Source of the DNA: Aspidiotus rigidus
Taxonomy: Eukaryota; Arthropoda; Insecta; Hemiptera; Diaspididae
Length of the DNA: 64,000 nt
Assembly: GCA_035079385.1 (NCBI GenBank)
Contig: JAVHKY010000028.1
Coordinates: forward strand, 2,976,001-3,040,000
Direction of reading: 5' to 3'
This document shows, in pieces, positions 21,513-32,739 of this stretch (its first letter is position 1; each line of letters begins with the position of its first letter). The position numbers and the translations under genes were made by a program. A model generated the notes under the pieces. The model made no database searches and was not told where the DNA came from. It was given only the letters and a program-made list of their open reading frames with translations.

Positions 21513-22880
21513 TTACCGCTGTCAACAATACTGGCGGAGATATTCATGAATGATATGGAAAACAAGATATTGAAGGGCAGCAAGATCAGAAGCTCGATCA
21601 CACACTGGGCCAGATATGTAGATGATATCCTAATTGTGTACTCAGGCACCGTTAGACAGGTGGGCCTATTCCTTTCAGAAATGAACGCGATGAATGAGAG
21701 CATCAAATTCACAGTGGAAAAAGGCAATGAGACCATCGACTATTTAGACCTTACACTCACACTGGAGAACAATACAATATAATACAAAATCTACAGGAAG
21801 CGGCCGCATACTGCATCATCATCCCAAATGAGTCCTACTACTACCCCAGGCACAAGTTAGCGGCGATCCAGAACTACTGCTGTCGAGTAATTTCTCTTTT
21901 CAAGAACAACAATGACAAGAGGAAAGAGATCGTGATAGTAAAGCAGATCGCAGTAGCCAATGGCTAACATAGAGGCGTGGTGGATGGAGTCTTTGGGGAA
22001 ATGGAAACCAAGAAAGGAACCCATGATGGCATAGTGAGAAAGTACTCCGGATTGATACCTTATATAGGAAAGAAAGGCGTTCAATGGATACAATGTAAAT
22101 GTGGGTATCCAGAATAGCCAACCCATGGTAAAGAGAATCAGCAATGATCAGACGGAACAAAAGGAAAAGGAAAGTTTGAGTGGAGTGTACAAGCTCAGTT
22201 GTGAGCAGTGCGAGGACATCTACATCGGTGAGACTGGGAGAAAGTTTGAGATCAGGAAAAAGGAGCACAAAACGTCGAGGGAGAAAGAAAATGGCAAGTC
22301 ATTGTTTGGGAAACACTCTAACGAAGAAAACCACGATGGAGAGGGTATAATTTGAAGTCATACATGTAGAGTATCGCACAAAGAGAAGAAAACTCTGGGA
22401 ACAAATAAAGATTGCAAAAGCCAAGAGGGAGAAAGCCTGCCTCTTGAACAACGTAATCACATTGGACAGCGAAGACTTAATTGGCCTGGTGATTGGACGA
22501 GAAAAGAACAGAACCAACCGAAGAGACGGCAGGAATCCAGGTAGCCAATAGAAATGCATCATTTAGAACAATAGATTGAACCAATCACAAAGCAGTATAT
22601 TTTAGCCAATAAGAACACGATGTCATAATATAGTAAGAAAATGTTTCTAAGAAGTGAACCAATCACAACACAACATTGTTATAGCCAAGAAGATCACAGT
22701 GTTATAATGTAAAAACTCATGTTTAAGGTGTTCTCCAGTTGCGAAACAACTGATGATGGGCTAACACCCGAAAGTACTCTTGTAAAAACAACTAATAAAG
22801 TAGAATTGGACATCTGGAAAACTTTTTCAATATTAGTGCACTACTTACACCCCACTCACGCAATACCTATGAGTTCCAAT
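21513..22880 (+). mobile_element. Penelope-like element, family PLE-A, copy 2 (5'-truncated, inverted)
   Basis: A plus-strand PLE-A copy that starts inside the reverse transcriptase and runs through the endonuclease and CCAAT-box tail to a terminal repeat (GTTGCGAAACAACTGATGATGG, ACCCGAAAGTACTCTTG). It ends near 22880. It is head-to-head with copy 1, the junction being at about 21512. The hairpin-ended element copy 2 follows almost directly. Confidence 0.8.
21520..22552 (+). pseudogene. PLE-A reverse transcriptase/GIY-YIG endonuclease, broken
   Basis: The first part encodes LAEIFMNDMENKIL, YVDD (ARYVDDILIVYSG) and NETIDYLDLTLTL, then stops at about 21780. After frameshifts the segment 22101-22355 encodes the endonuclease core, GVYKLSCEQCEDIYIGETG and KSLFGKHSNEENHDG. 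It then shifts frame again before the conserved C-terminal LLNNVITLDSEDLIGLVIG. At least three lesions make it nonfunctional. Compared with the minus copies, the two half-motifs (GVY and YIG) are well preserved here. Confidence 0.85.
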
Positions 22881-22890
22881 GATGATTCCA

Positions 22891-23149
22891 AAAACGACGG
22901 CTTCCTTAACGAAGTTAAACAAGGCACGCAGGGAACCTGTTTTATGAGTCAAATGGGATTTGGTAATGAAAATTCAAGGAAGCCTAGACCTAGAGAAAGC
23001 CTAGCGTAATATAGTTTGAGAGTCTAAATTTTTCTCGAATCTCGAACTATATATCATGATAGCTCGAGAGTCGAAATTTTTCCAAGTTTTTTGTTGGACG
23101 GCGCACGGCAAATTTCTCAAAAAGCCCCCCATAAAACAGGTTCCCTGTT
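22891..23149 (+). mobile_element. Hairpin-ended element, copy 2
   Basis: It starts ACGGCTTCCTTAACGAAG, then GCAGGGAACCTGTTTTATG, and has a GAAAATTCAAGGAAGCCTAGA segment. It contains only about two satellite monomers (23010-23095), then CAAAAAGCCCCCCATAA and a perfect terminal hairpin AACAGG-TTC-CCTGTT at 23135-23149. The ends match copy 1 closely, while the satellite content is an order of magnitude smaller. Confidence 0.75.
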
Positions 23150-25574
23150 AAAATTAGCGCAGAAGACCCAACCAGCTTCATATATTAGCACGCATAGACA
23201 GTTGGACACATGTTCCAAAATCCTGCACGTATTTCTCCAAACATAAAGGACCTACCCTTGAATAATATTCAACGTTTCCGCAGTCTAACAACAATTTAAC
23301 AGCAACGATACCTCTCTCCCTAACGCCTCGTGACATATACAGATTCTATTTTATCCTCAATATTTAAAAATCTCGATCATAAGTTCAGCTAATACCGATT
23401 CATTATTACCCGACGATCCTCAATCACTCTAGTTTTTTCCAAAGGAGAAGTTTTACTCAGATTCTGACATCACCCCACGCGGTTTTTTGGATGTAATTAC
23501 ATCTTTTCGTATTTGACACACTTCTTTTCTCATCCAGCCAGAGCCTCCAACAATTAATTACAACCATTTTTATTGAGGATATATCTCATCTAGACGGCGC
23601 ACCGACTCCCCTTAATTAAACCTTTCGCGCGCACCTACAATCACTCACGGAGAAAAACGTATAGTCGCAGGATTTATTCTAATTTTTCATTTGATGACAG
23701 CGACTTATTACAAAACAAAAACGAGCCAAAGGGAAGAAATACGAAGACGATCCACCAGCAAAGCTCACGGAAGAAATAAAAACAGATTAACATCTCGTTT
23801 TTTTTTTTTTTTTTCGTTTTTTTTTACTCCCTTTTCTAATGTCATACGCATACATCGAGCATCACATTTAAATAAGGACCTCTGGTGTACGTCTGACTGA
23901 CGCGGTACAGTAACGATCTTCTCTTACCAATCTGTGTATACATTTTATGGATTACATGTACACCAAGTTCTTGGAGTGTATATAAATTCGATTATGACAT
24001 TCCGGAGCGATGGCGATCGTCTTAATTTCAATCTTGAAAGCACGCAGTATACCTCTCCAAATCTGAAATACGATTATCATTTGTCTATCATTTCTCACGT
24101 CCGATCGTTTTAGCTTCCTCGAGCGCGCGATACTAAGCTCATTCAAACTGTTTTACCCGTGTTATCCTCGTCGTTAATTCGAATCATTGTTTTTAGACCC
24201 GCCGAATTATCATCTCGATACAACCTTTATGTATATTGATACATATGTACGCTCCCTATCTGATTTGTTGTTGAACGCTAATCGTGAACGTACAATCGCG
24301 TAGGGTGGAAACGTTTCAACGTTCTTGTTCTGTAAGTAATAGAGTTAGGATTGGAAATGTGGAGTATGCAAGTCACCGTTGCTCATTGTGGAAACTTTTA
24401 ATAACAACGACAACTCCGCAAGCAATATTTCATCTTAATTATAACGTTTAGCGTGAGATTAGCCAATATTGTGTACTCGAGAGTCGAATGACGATGACAA
24501 AAAATCTCCCCTCGACTAGCTGTATTATAGTAACAATTTTTCATGCGCCGAACGACATCCTTGTTTTTGAACTTTCACGCGCACTTCCTTCCCTCGTAGG
24601 TTAGTTACGGTGCGGTCTTTCATAAAAGTACAATGTCGCAATAACCCATGGTATTGTAAACACGACGATAATTAAAAAAATGAAACCAAGCATCGCCACT
24701 AGCAATACAGAGAGTCGCGAGCGAAAAGGAAATAATGCAAATTTGACCCTTGACCTGGAACCACTATGTAACTTTTTTTCGATAGCAATACGACCGTGTT
24801 TTAGACGCACTACAGTTTATATCTTTCACTCCGCGATTCACTGATCTGGTGATACGTAGTATTAATGGGGATTCTCGTGGGGATCGCGAGCCCCGAAGTG
24901 ATGTTTTAGCGTAAATCGAGGGGTTAGGTTCGTTGCGGTTAATATTTTTAATGACAAGTTCGTGTTACGTCTGATTAGCTCTGTTAGAGAATGAATGAAC
25001 GAATACATATGAGATGGACGAAATAGGAGATGAAAAATAGTTCGCGGAAGGTACTGCACACGATCCTTGAAGGGATGAACAACAACGCTGATGCTATAGT
25101 TTCGTGCGGGAAGCAGACGCGAGACCGGGTTTGTGCTGGTGTCGATTAGCTAATACCTGCTACAAATCTACTCGATGGATTGAATTGATAAGTTTCCCTC
25201 TGCTCTTCTCGCCGGGCCATTTAGCACATTGAATTGTACGTATTGTACTTGCCTCTCAAGTTCGTTGGTAGCTAGGGTGTTTTAACTTTTACAACTACTG
25301 GTATCATAAAAAAAATGTTAATGTTTGGATAGTGCTCCGTTTGGAGGCGAAGGGGTTGGATTCGTTCGAGTTGGTCTGGGTCGTTTTATTTTCACTCGTC
25401 TCGAAGATGTTCTATCGTATCCGCCAGCCTGTAGCAACTCCCGATATTGAAAATGGATTACTCGTGCACGTCTAATAATGGATCTGTCGTCTTTAACAAG
25501 CACTATCTCTTACTAAGAAGATGCCCCTATTCAGAATTGGAATTGATGAAAATTCGATGATGTGCTTGTATGCG
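23150..25574. other. Unrecognised region
   Basis: No gene was assigned. A poly(T) tract lies at about 23800-23830. On the minus strand 24601-24790 reads a hydrophobic stretch followed by a stop (LLVAMLGFIFLIIVVFTIPW, ending ERPHRN). It lacks an ATG upstream in frame and could only be a terminal exon; I regard it as unproven. Confidence 0.4.
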
Positions 25575-25802
25575 GCAGCAAGTTTCAAGTTGAAAAAGGG
25601 TTTTTCAATTGTACATATCTACTTTATTAGTTGCTTATTCAAGAGTACTTTCGGGTACTAAACAAGAAAGAGGAATACTCCGACGTGGAGTAAAACATGC
25701 AAACCGCAGAAAAAATGAAAAAACGACGAGCGTTTTCGGTTAAACAACCATCTTCGAGCCTGAAATGAAAGCAACTGACGAACAAAAGAGACGAACGAGG
25801 TA

Positions 25803-26470
25803 TTAAGATCGTCCAAACGAGAAATCACGGTGTGAGTCATAAACCAGTTCGATCAGGCCATCTTCCGGAATATACGAATTGAGTACAGTGATACCGTCAG
25901 TGTTGAGATGACGAATTATCTCTATATTCTCGAGGGCGATACGCTTACGGCAGGAATTCTCCTTATGGAGGAGCTTTTCGGATCCCTCGCGGAAGCTGTG
26001 GCCACTGTTTATTAAGTGATCGGCGAAAGCTGACTCCCCCAAGTGTCCCTTCTTCCAAGACTTCAGGTGCTCAGCTACTCGAACTTTCATTTGGCGGCTG
26101 GTCTCACCAATATAAAAGCCTCCACAATCCTCACACTCCAACTTATACACACCACTCCTCTCATCAACAAGTATGGGGTCCTTCAGTCTCACAAACAACC
26201 TCTTGACTGTGGTAGGGTTGTAAAACGCGGGTCTGAAGCCAAACGGGCGAAGGGCCCGACCCAATTGCTGGGAGAACTTCCCCAAGAAAGGGAGACTGAT
26301 CCAACGCAAGTGGCGATCACGGATCGTGTCTCGGGGGAGGGAGGTGGTGGAATCCAGGAGGCCCCTCGTAACTTTCCTCCGAACCATCACGTCAACATCG
26401 ACATTGACCCCATTCACTCTGGCCAGGTGTTTTATTGTGATTAACTCTTTCTTGAAAGGCAGACTGACTC
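25803..26470 (-). pseudogene. PLE-B GIY-YIG endonuclease segment
   Basis: Open from about 26470 (LPFKKELITIKHLARVNG) to a stop at 25803. It contains a linker and then the GIY-YIG core SGVYKLECEDCGGFYIGETS with a following RVAEHL and a histidine in LINSGHSF, which fits a PLE endonuclease. The frame has no ATG of its own; it is the downstream part of the PLE protein. It is separated from the preceding segment by a one-base frameshift near 26470. Confidence 0.9.
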
Positions 26471-26586
26471 AAAGGAATACGAGTCAGTCTGTGAACTAGG
26501 CTATGAAAAGCAGCCATCTTGTGAGCAACAGGACCGAACGAACTACCCTGTACTAAAACATCGGTCGTAGTATCTTTCCTGTAAAT

Positions 26587-27525
26587 TCAAAACTTATGGA
26601 TACCGTCTATTATAGAGATCGATAAATCCAAAAAGTTAATGGAAAATACCCCTATTTCCAACGTAAATTTGATGGAAGGGTACCAGGAATTGAGATACCT
26701 CAGAAACTCACCAAGGAGATCTGGGTGACCAGTCCAGGTACATAGAACGTCATCAACGTACCTGTGCCAATAATGAATATGATTAAGTAACACCTGGTTC
26801 GAGGAAAAGAGGTCAAGTTCAAACTTAGACATGGAGATCTCGGATATGAGAGAGCCTAGTGGTGATCCAATGGGGATCCCTACTTCGTCAGGGAACTCGA
26901 AAAATTTCCCTTCAAATTTACAGTAGTTAGGGGACCAGCAAGTATTAAGAAGATCGAAGAATTCGTGAAGCTCATTATGAGGAATGTTGGTTTTGACGAG
27001 TAGCTCACCCATACGCTGGATAGTAGCAGCCTTAGGAATATTCGGGAACAAACCAACAACCTCAAACGCACAGATGGTCGTTCCCGGGGGAAGGCTTACA
27101 TCCTTGAGAACGTCAGTTAAAGAGGCCGAATTCAAGACCGAATGAGGGGATTCAAAATCAATACGATTTTTGAACCAACGGTCAAGGAATTTAGCAAGGA
27201 GGTAGGTAGGAGAGGAGACGAAAGAAACGACGGGTCGCATCGGGGTATTGTTCTTATGCACTTTAGGCAGCCCGTACAAGAGGGGGGGTGTGGGGTTAGG
27301 AACGAGGAGGGCTTTTTTCAAAGCAGGAGTTTTGATAACAGCCTCACTCCTGTTGATGACACACCTAACTTCTTTGACGTGCTTGGGGAAGCTGAAATCC
27401 TCACTCTCTTTAGCACCACACTGCTGTAGGACTTCATGGACCTTAGAAGAATAGGCCGATCTCTCCATCACTACAACAGCGTTGCCCTTGTCAGCCTTAG
27501 TGACGATCAAATCTCCCTCTTTCAT
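26587..27525 (-). pseudogene. PLE-B reverse transcriptase segment
   Basis: A 312-codon open segment with the PLE DKG motif (IVTKADKGNAVVVMERSAY), KVHK, motif B (GIPIGSPLGSLISE), motif C (HRYVDDVLCTW) and the following SINFLDLSI. In motif A the sequence is AFEVVGLFPNIP. The family normally has an aspartate there (FDVV), so the catalytic Asp appears replaced by Glu (codon GAG). The segment ends at a TGA that interrupts HKF-IYRKDTTTD, a clear single nonsense change because the same frame continues beyond it. Its first ATG overlaps the stop of the upstream frame as ATGA, best explained by a frameshift in an originally single protein. Confidence 0.9.
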
Positions 27526-28046
27526 CTTCTCCTTAGACCCTGAATCACTCCTCCCAATTTATTACTCATGCGAGGGAGGGGGTTATTACGGACTAATTCG
27601 GCACAGACTTTCTGGGTATTAAAACCAGGACCAATCTTAACCGCAAGATCCGCAACAACATTCGCCAAGGTTTCATCATTCTTGAGGGGAGGCATACTGA
27701 ACTTCAAACCTTTCTCAAGGAGGGATGTTTCGTCACTATTGAACACTACCTGACTATTATTTATGAGGGGAGGATGGAATTCATGAACGACAACACCATC
27801 ACTCACCCCCTCCTCAACCACCTCCTCATTCACCGTCATTATGGAGGACAGCTTCTTATTTTTCCTCTCCTTCAACTTCGCCTCAAACTTCCGACACTTT
27901 TCATTGACGTCCCGCATAAAGTAATCCAACTCAAGGGGGAGGAGCATGCCGGAGAGTCTCGAATGGACCATAAGGTTTAATCTGGTCGTGATATTAAATT
28001 TACCATACCATCTTCGCAACTCTGTTCTGATCCACTTCTCCCTCAT
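27522..28046 (-). pseudogene. PLE-B N-terminal segment
   Basis: A 174-codon frame that begins MREKWIRTELRRWYG and ends LRRR. It is lysine/arginine-rich with no named domain, as is usual for the region upstream of PLE reverse transcriptase. The frame is open some 23 codons upstream of this ATG, so the true start is uncertain. It abuts the reverse transcriptase segment in a different frame at 27525, indicating a frameshift. Confidence 0.8.
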
Positions 28047-28339
28047 ATAATTTTCCAGTTTCTTAGTCGTAACCTTGCAATCGGAATAAAACCGGAATTT
28101 AACGAACTAAGGTTTCAAATGCAACACTAAACACCGACGAAGAAACCAAATATGAGAGGAAAACGAAGCGCGTTACTCCACGTCGGAGTATTCCTCTTTC
28201 TTGTTTAGTATGGATAGCCGTAACTTAAAGGAACGGATTCGTTTAAGTACTTTCGGGTGTTATCCCATCATCAGTTGTGTCGCAACTGGAGAACAAGGCC
28301 TTAACCATGAGTTTTTATAGTATAATACTGTGATCTTAT

Positions 28340-28480
28340 TGGCTATAACAATGCTGTGTTGTGATTGGTTCACTTCTTACAATAATATGACATTGTGTTC
28401 TTATTGACTAAAACATACTGCTTTGTGATTGGTTCAATCTATTGTTCTAAATGCTGCGTTTCTATTGGCTACCTGAATGC
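28340..28480 (-). promoter_or_regulatory. CCAAT-box array in the PLE-A 3' tail
   Basis: On the element strand, CCAAT pentamers in CCAATCA or AGCCAAT contexts recur every 25-45 bp between the coding region and the terminal repeat. The same array is present in the copies at 18375-18480, 22545-22680 and 59805-59945. CCAAT boxes are bound by NF-Y in animals, so the array may be part of a promoter that feeds the downstream terminal repeat. Confidence 0.45.
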
Positions 28481-29728
28481 CTGCCGTCTCATAGGTTGGT
28501 TCCGTTCTTCTTCTCTCGTCCAATCACCAGGCCGAATAATTTTTCGCTGTCAAATGTGATTACATTGTTCAAGAGGCAGGCTTTCTTCCTCTTGGCTTTT
28601 GCAATCTCCATTTGTTCCCAGAGTTTTCTTCTCTTTGTGCGATTCTCTACGTGTATGACTTCAAATATTCCATCTCCATCGTGGTTTTCCTCGTTACAGT
28701 GTTTCCCAAACAGTGACTTGCCATCTTCTTTCTCCCTCGACGTTTTGTGCTCCTTTCTCCTGATCTCAAACTTTCTCCAGTCTCACCGATATAGATCTCC
28801 TCGCACTGTTCACAACTGAGCTTGTACACTCCGCTTAAGCTTTCCTTGTCCTTTTGTTCCGTCTGGTCATTGCTGATTCTCTTCACCATGGGTTGGTTAT
28901 TCTGGATACCCACATTCACATCGTAGCCATTGAACGCCTTTATCACCTTGTTTGTGTACTTTCCTACATATGGTATCGATCCGGAGTACTTTCTCACTAT
29001 GCTGTCATAGGTTCCTTTCTTTGTTTCCATTCTCCCAAAGACTCCCTCCACCACACGTCTGCGGTAGCCATTGGCTTCTGCGATCTTCTTTACTACCTCG
29101 ATCTCTTTCCTCTTCTCTTCGTTGTTCTTAAGGATAGAAATTGCCCGATAGCAGTAGTTCTGGATTGCCGCTGACTCGTGCCTGGGGTGGTGGTATGAGT
29201 CATTTGGAATGATGGTGTCAGTATGCGTCGGCTTCCTGTAGATTTTGTATTCTATCCTATTATTCTCCATTGTGAGTGTAAGGTCCAAATAGTTGATGGT
29301 CTCATCGCCTTTTTCTATCGTGATTTTGATGCTCTCATTCATCGCGTTCATTTCTGAAGGGAATAGATCCACCTGTCTATCAGTGCCTGTCCACACAATT
29401 AGGATATCATCTACATATCTGTCCCAGTGTTTGATCAAGTTTCTGAACTTGCTGCCCTTCAACATCTCTTGTTTTCCATATCATTCATGAATATCTCCGC
29501 CAGTATGGGTGACAGCGGTGATCCCATCGCAAGTCCCCTTTCCTGACTGTAGAACCTGTTATTGAAGCGGAAGTAGTTCTGGCTCAAGATCTCCTCCACT
29601 ATGTTGGCGTACTTCGAGCCATCGGGGTTCTCACTGTATCTGTTGTTTTTGAGCAGAGTGAGAAGTTCCTCCTTCGGTATGGTACCAAACATACTAGTCA
29701 CATCAAAGGATATGCTCCTGATTTCCAA
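28451..29728 (-). pseudogene. PLE-A (copy 3) reverse transcriptase palm and GIY-YIG endonuclease
   Basis: The segment 29728-29459 carries motif A with its aspartate (SFDVTSMFGTIP) and motif B (GLAMGSPLSPILAEIF). A frameshift near 29462 leads to 29465-28647 with motif C (RYVDDILIVWTG), DETINYLDLTLTM, a long connector and the start of the endonuclease, GVYKLSCEQCEEIYIGETG. A second frameshift near 28785 moves the remainder (KSLFGKHCNEENHDGDGIF, LLNNVITFDSEKLFGLVIG) to another frame, ending near 28451. All catalytic motifs remain, so this copy is only recently inactive by frameshift. Confidence 0.88.
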
Positions 29729-29842
29729 CTTGTCCAGTTGCTCAATCAGCTCTCCGTTGTTTCTGATACTTCGTCTGGCTGCAAACTGGTAGTTTTCTTT
29801 CAGGAATGTGGCTACGATCTTCCCTATCTTGTAGCATGGTGA

Positions 29843-30894
29843 TTAAATGCTGTTGACCAGGGGTCTCATCGGACGGTTCGCTTTGTGGAGTTTTAGAAGC
29901 CCCTTGAGTTTTGGTGCAACCGGGTTCATCTCAAGCGTCCTTCGATTGCTGGGTACAGTGTTCCGTTTCAACACAGCTTTCAGGTCATCTTGGTATTTCC
30001 GCGTTGGGTCCCTTGCCAGCTCTTGGTATTCATTCACTGCGATGTACGACTCCACTTTTTGGATGTAGTCCTCCTTCTCCATCACTACTACCGTGATGCC
30101 TTCGTCCGCCTCTGTCAAAATTAGGTTTTTCTGTCGGATCTTCTTCTGTAAGTTTGTGACCTTCCTCTGCATTACTTGCGTTCTGTCATAGGTTGGCACA
30201 TATGCTCTTTGATGTCCAACAGCACTTTCCCAATTTCGGTCCGGGCTTCTGGTCTTACGTCGTGTTCCATGGTTTGGATTACTTGTTCGCAGCTAATGGC
30301 TATACTTCCAAGCTTACACTGGTTCAGCCTCTCTGGATGCACGTACTTGATGCCATTGTCCAGCAGTTTTCTTTCTTCTTCCGTGAAGGTGACGCTTGGT
30401 AGGTTCTCGGTTCTGGGAACAAAGTTCTGCTCAACTCTCGCTGTCTCTTCCTTTCTTTCTTCTTTCTTCCGGGTCAGTTCGTCAAGCTCCTTCTTGATCT
30501 GATTTGTTTGCGCTTCCACTCGTTTTTCCACATAGTCCTCACCTTTCTTCCCGTCTCCTCTTTTTTCGAACATGATTTCTTCGAATTCTAGGAGGCTCAG
30601 TAACCTGGACAGGTGGAAATATTGATCATACAGTAAACCATCCAGCTTGATGATTTTCTTGTAGAGTTCATTAATTTCGTTCTTCACTCTCAATCTTTCG
30701 GCTTGCATCTTGGTGCGTTTCACTGCTGCGCTGTTTTTTGATAGCCTGATAGTCGCATACTTGGGAATAATGCCTCGTCTCAAGCATCCGTTATTGAACC
30801 AAATCTTCACATGCGTCAGTCTTAGTTTGGTCTTGGTCTTCAGAAACTTGAAAACCTCGTTAACCGTGTTTGGTGCGCTATTATTGGAACTCAT
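29843..30894 (-). pseudogene. PLE-A (copy 3) N-terminal region
   Basis: A 240-codon frame opens at the ATG at 30894 (MSSNNSAPNTVNEVFKFL). It encodes a charged, coiled-coil-like region and ends near 30172. A frameshift leads to 30199-29843 with the DKG-like motif changed to ADEG (ILTEADEGITVVVMEKEDY) and RPLVNSI, then a stop. The ATG directly follows the 5' terminal repeat, which suggests this is the natural start of the PLE-A protein. Confidence 0.8.
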
Positions 30895-31028
30895 ATTGAG
30901 TAAGTAAGGTGTAAGTAGTGCACTAATATTGAAAAAGTTTTCCAGATGTACAATTCTACGTTATTAGTTGCTTTTTCAAGAGTACTTTCGGGTGTTATCC
31001 CATCATCAGTTGTGTCGCGACTGGAGAA

Positions 31029-32739
31029 CAATTTTTTCAGTCAAAATTTCCTCTAAGTTGGTCTAAATCTGGTCTAAAGAGAAGAGCGTAAGAAAATCGA
31101 CTGGGAAAGTTGGTCTATTATTGGTCACTCAGTATCAGAGCGACCGCTCCGTCCACGTTTGGTCGGTATTTACTCAAAATTGACTGAGATATTTGGTTCC
31201 TCTGGTTTCCGTGGAGTACCGAGTTAATTCTCAAAGACAAATTGTACGAAAGTCGAAAACAAAGAGAGATGAGATCGCAATTTCTGGCATCTTCTCAATG
31301 AGGAATAGGAAGAGCTTCCAACCTTTGACACCGGCATTACTTCCGATCTTCTGTTGCGTGAATATAATACTTTATGAAATATGTTACGTACGACGTCAGG
31401 CATAGGTACCAATAATATGTAGGCTTTCCGACATCATACATTCAAGCTGAATATAACGCTTGTGGTACATATGCTGGTAACTTTTTTTTCGGAATCGACT
31501 TGTGTTCGTATTTCGCATTCATGTCTTTGAATGGAGTCCCAAAAAATCGAATAGCGCAATTATGTGCTAGACGTGTAGCTTTGCCATCCTGTTTTCTTTT
31601 TTCACTCGTAACCGTAAAGGTGTTCGTACGCGCGTCTATATTTCTTTTCTAGTGTCATTTCTCTTGCACAACTGCATCGTACAATTTGGTTTATAATAAA
31701 TAACGATCGAAAATTCCTTCGACGAATTCATTCATTCCGAACGAATGCTTCAAAGAGAGAGCGGCCTATTTAACTCACTACCTACGAGAATGTGGTTACG
31801 TTATATTTTTTGTGGATGTACAAGGGGGCAGAAAAGAACTCGATTGATTATTTACTATACATTAATACCGACGTTGGGTCTCTTAACGAATAGACTGTTT
31901 TCGGAGGTTCGCTAATAATACATATATAAAGTACCGCAACAATTTTTTAACGTAATAAAAAAAATTATGTTCAAACCTTCGAACTGGTTTCCATATTTAC
32001 TATTTATGTACTCCCTCGTATAACTAAAGAGCTGTAAATTTTATCATTCGACGCTCGCTTCTTATTGCGATTTTACGTAGTCTCCTCCAGCTAAAACAGT
32101 ATCGACGAAATTTATCGCCGCAGTAAAAGGTAATACTTTGTCGTACCTCGCGTCAATAATTACCGAAATACAAATGACAAGCTATACGGCCCGAAAGATA
32201 CGCTTATTTACGAGCTCCGTGTGTACGTAGTCGTTTTCGCGTCCCGAGTCCGGTTTGCTAGTCTGTACTTAAGGCGATTATTGTACGCTAGATAGCTCCA
32301 ATTTGAACTGAGAAGCCCGCAGTGACATTATTCATAATTCATCCTTTCGAGTATTCTTTTTTTCATTAATATATGTTTTTCCATTCGCGCTCGAGTAATT
32401 GTATATTTCCGCGAACATTTTTCACACCTCGGCCCGATGCCATTTACAGCTATTCGAAGACAGTTTCAATTCCGTCGAGCGAAAGAGTTTAATCTTCGAA
32501 GAATGCGTATAGCCCGACCAAAAATGAGCTTCACTGCGCCGGAGGCCAAACAATATACTGACCCACCTTATGCTTGGATGTTATGCGGCCTTTTAGCTAT
32601 GTTTAGATTGATGGTTTGTTGTGGAAAATCAGTCAACACCTACCGAGGTAAGGTGGCCATCCTCGTACATTCGTGACCACCAATTTCAGATACAATTTGA
32701 TAGAGGTAGCCAGATGTACCTTATAGACTCGCCATTATG
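31029..32739. other. No recognised gene
   Basis: No domain was recognised in the short frames at 31193-31405 or 32437-32676. The stretch 32380-32545 is a diverged duplicate of 36850-37030 (shared ATGCCA, TCAATTCCGT and TCAAAAATG blocks in the same order), so it is probably a repeat. Confidence 0.4.

Larger units (their letters stand above)
25657..28245 (-). mobile_element. Penelope-like element, family PLE-B, nested in PLE-A
   Basis: A near full-length second PLE family. It is flanked by an exact 13-bp target duplication AGTACTTTCGGGT (25644-25656 and 28246-28258) cut into the PLE-A terminal repeat. Its ends carry a perfect 36-bp inverted repeat (25658-25693 and 28173-28208; GAGGAATACTCCGACGTGG in the left copy), with about 37 bp of extra sequence beyond the right arm. 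The coding region has only about three lesions, so insertion is fairly recent. Confidence 0.9.
25575..31028 (-). mobile_element. Penelope-like element, family PLE-A, copy 3 (longest, split by PLE-B)
   Basis: This is the most complete PLE-A copy. The 5' terminal repeat lies at about 30905-31028. The protein-coding region is 30894-28451 and the CCAAT-rich 3' tail 28480-28340. The 3' terminal repeat (28330-28246 continuing at 25656-25575) is interrupted by PLE-B at 25657-28245. The two terminal repeats run in the same direction and share TTCTCCAGT, CAACTGATGATGGGATAACA and CCCGAAAGTACTCTTG. Long-terminal-repeat-like ends of this kind are typical of PLEs. Confidence 0.85.
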
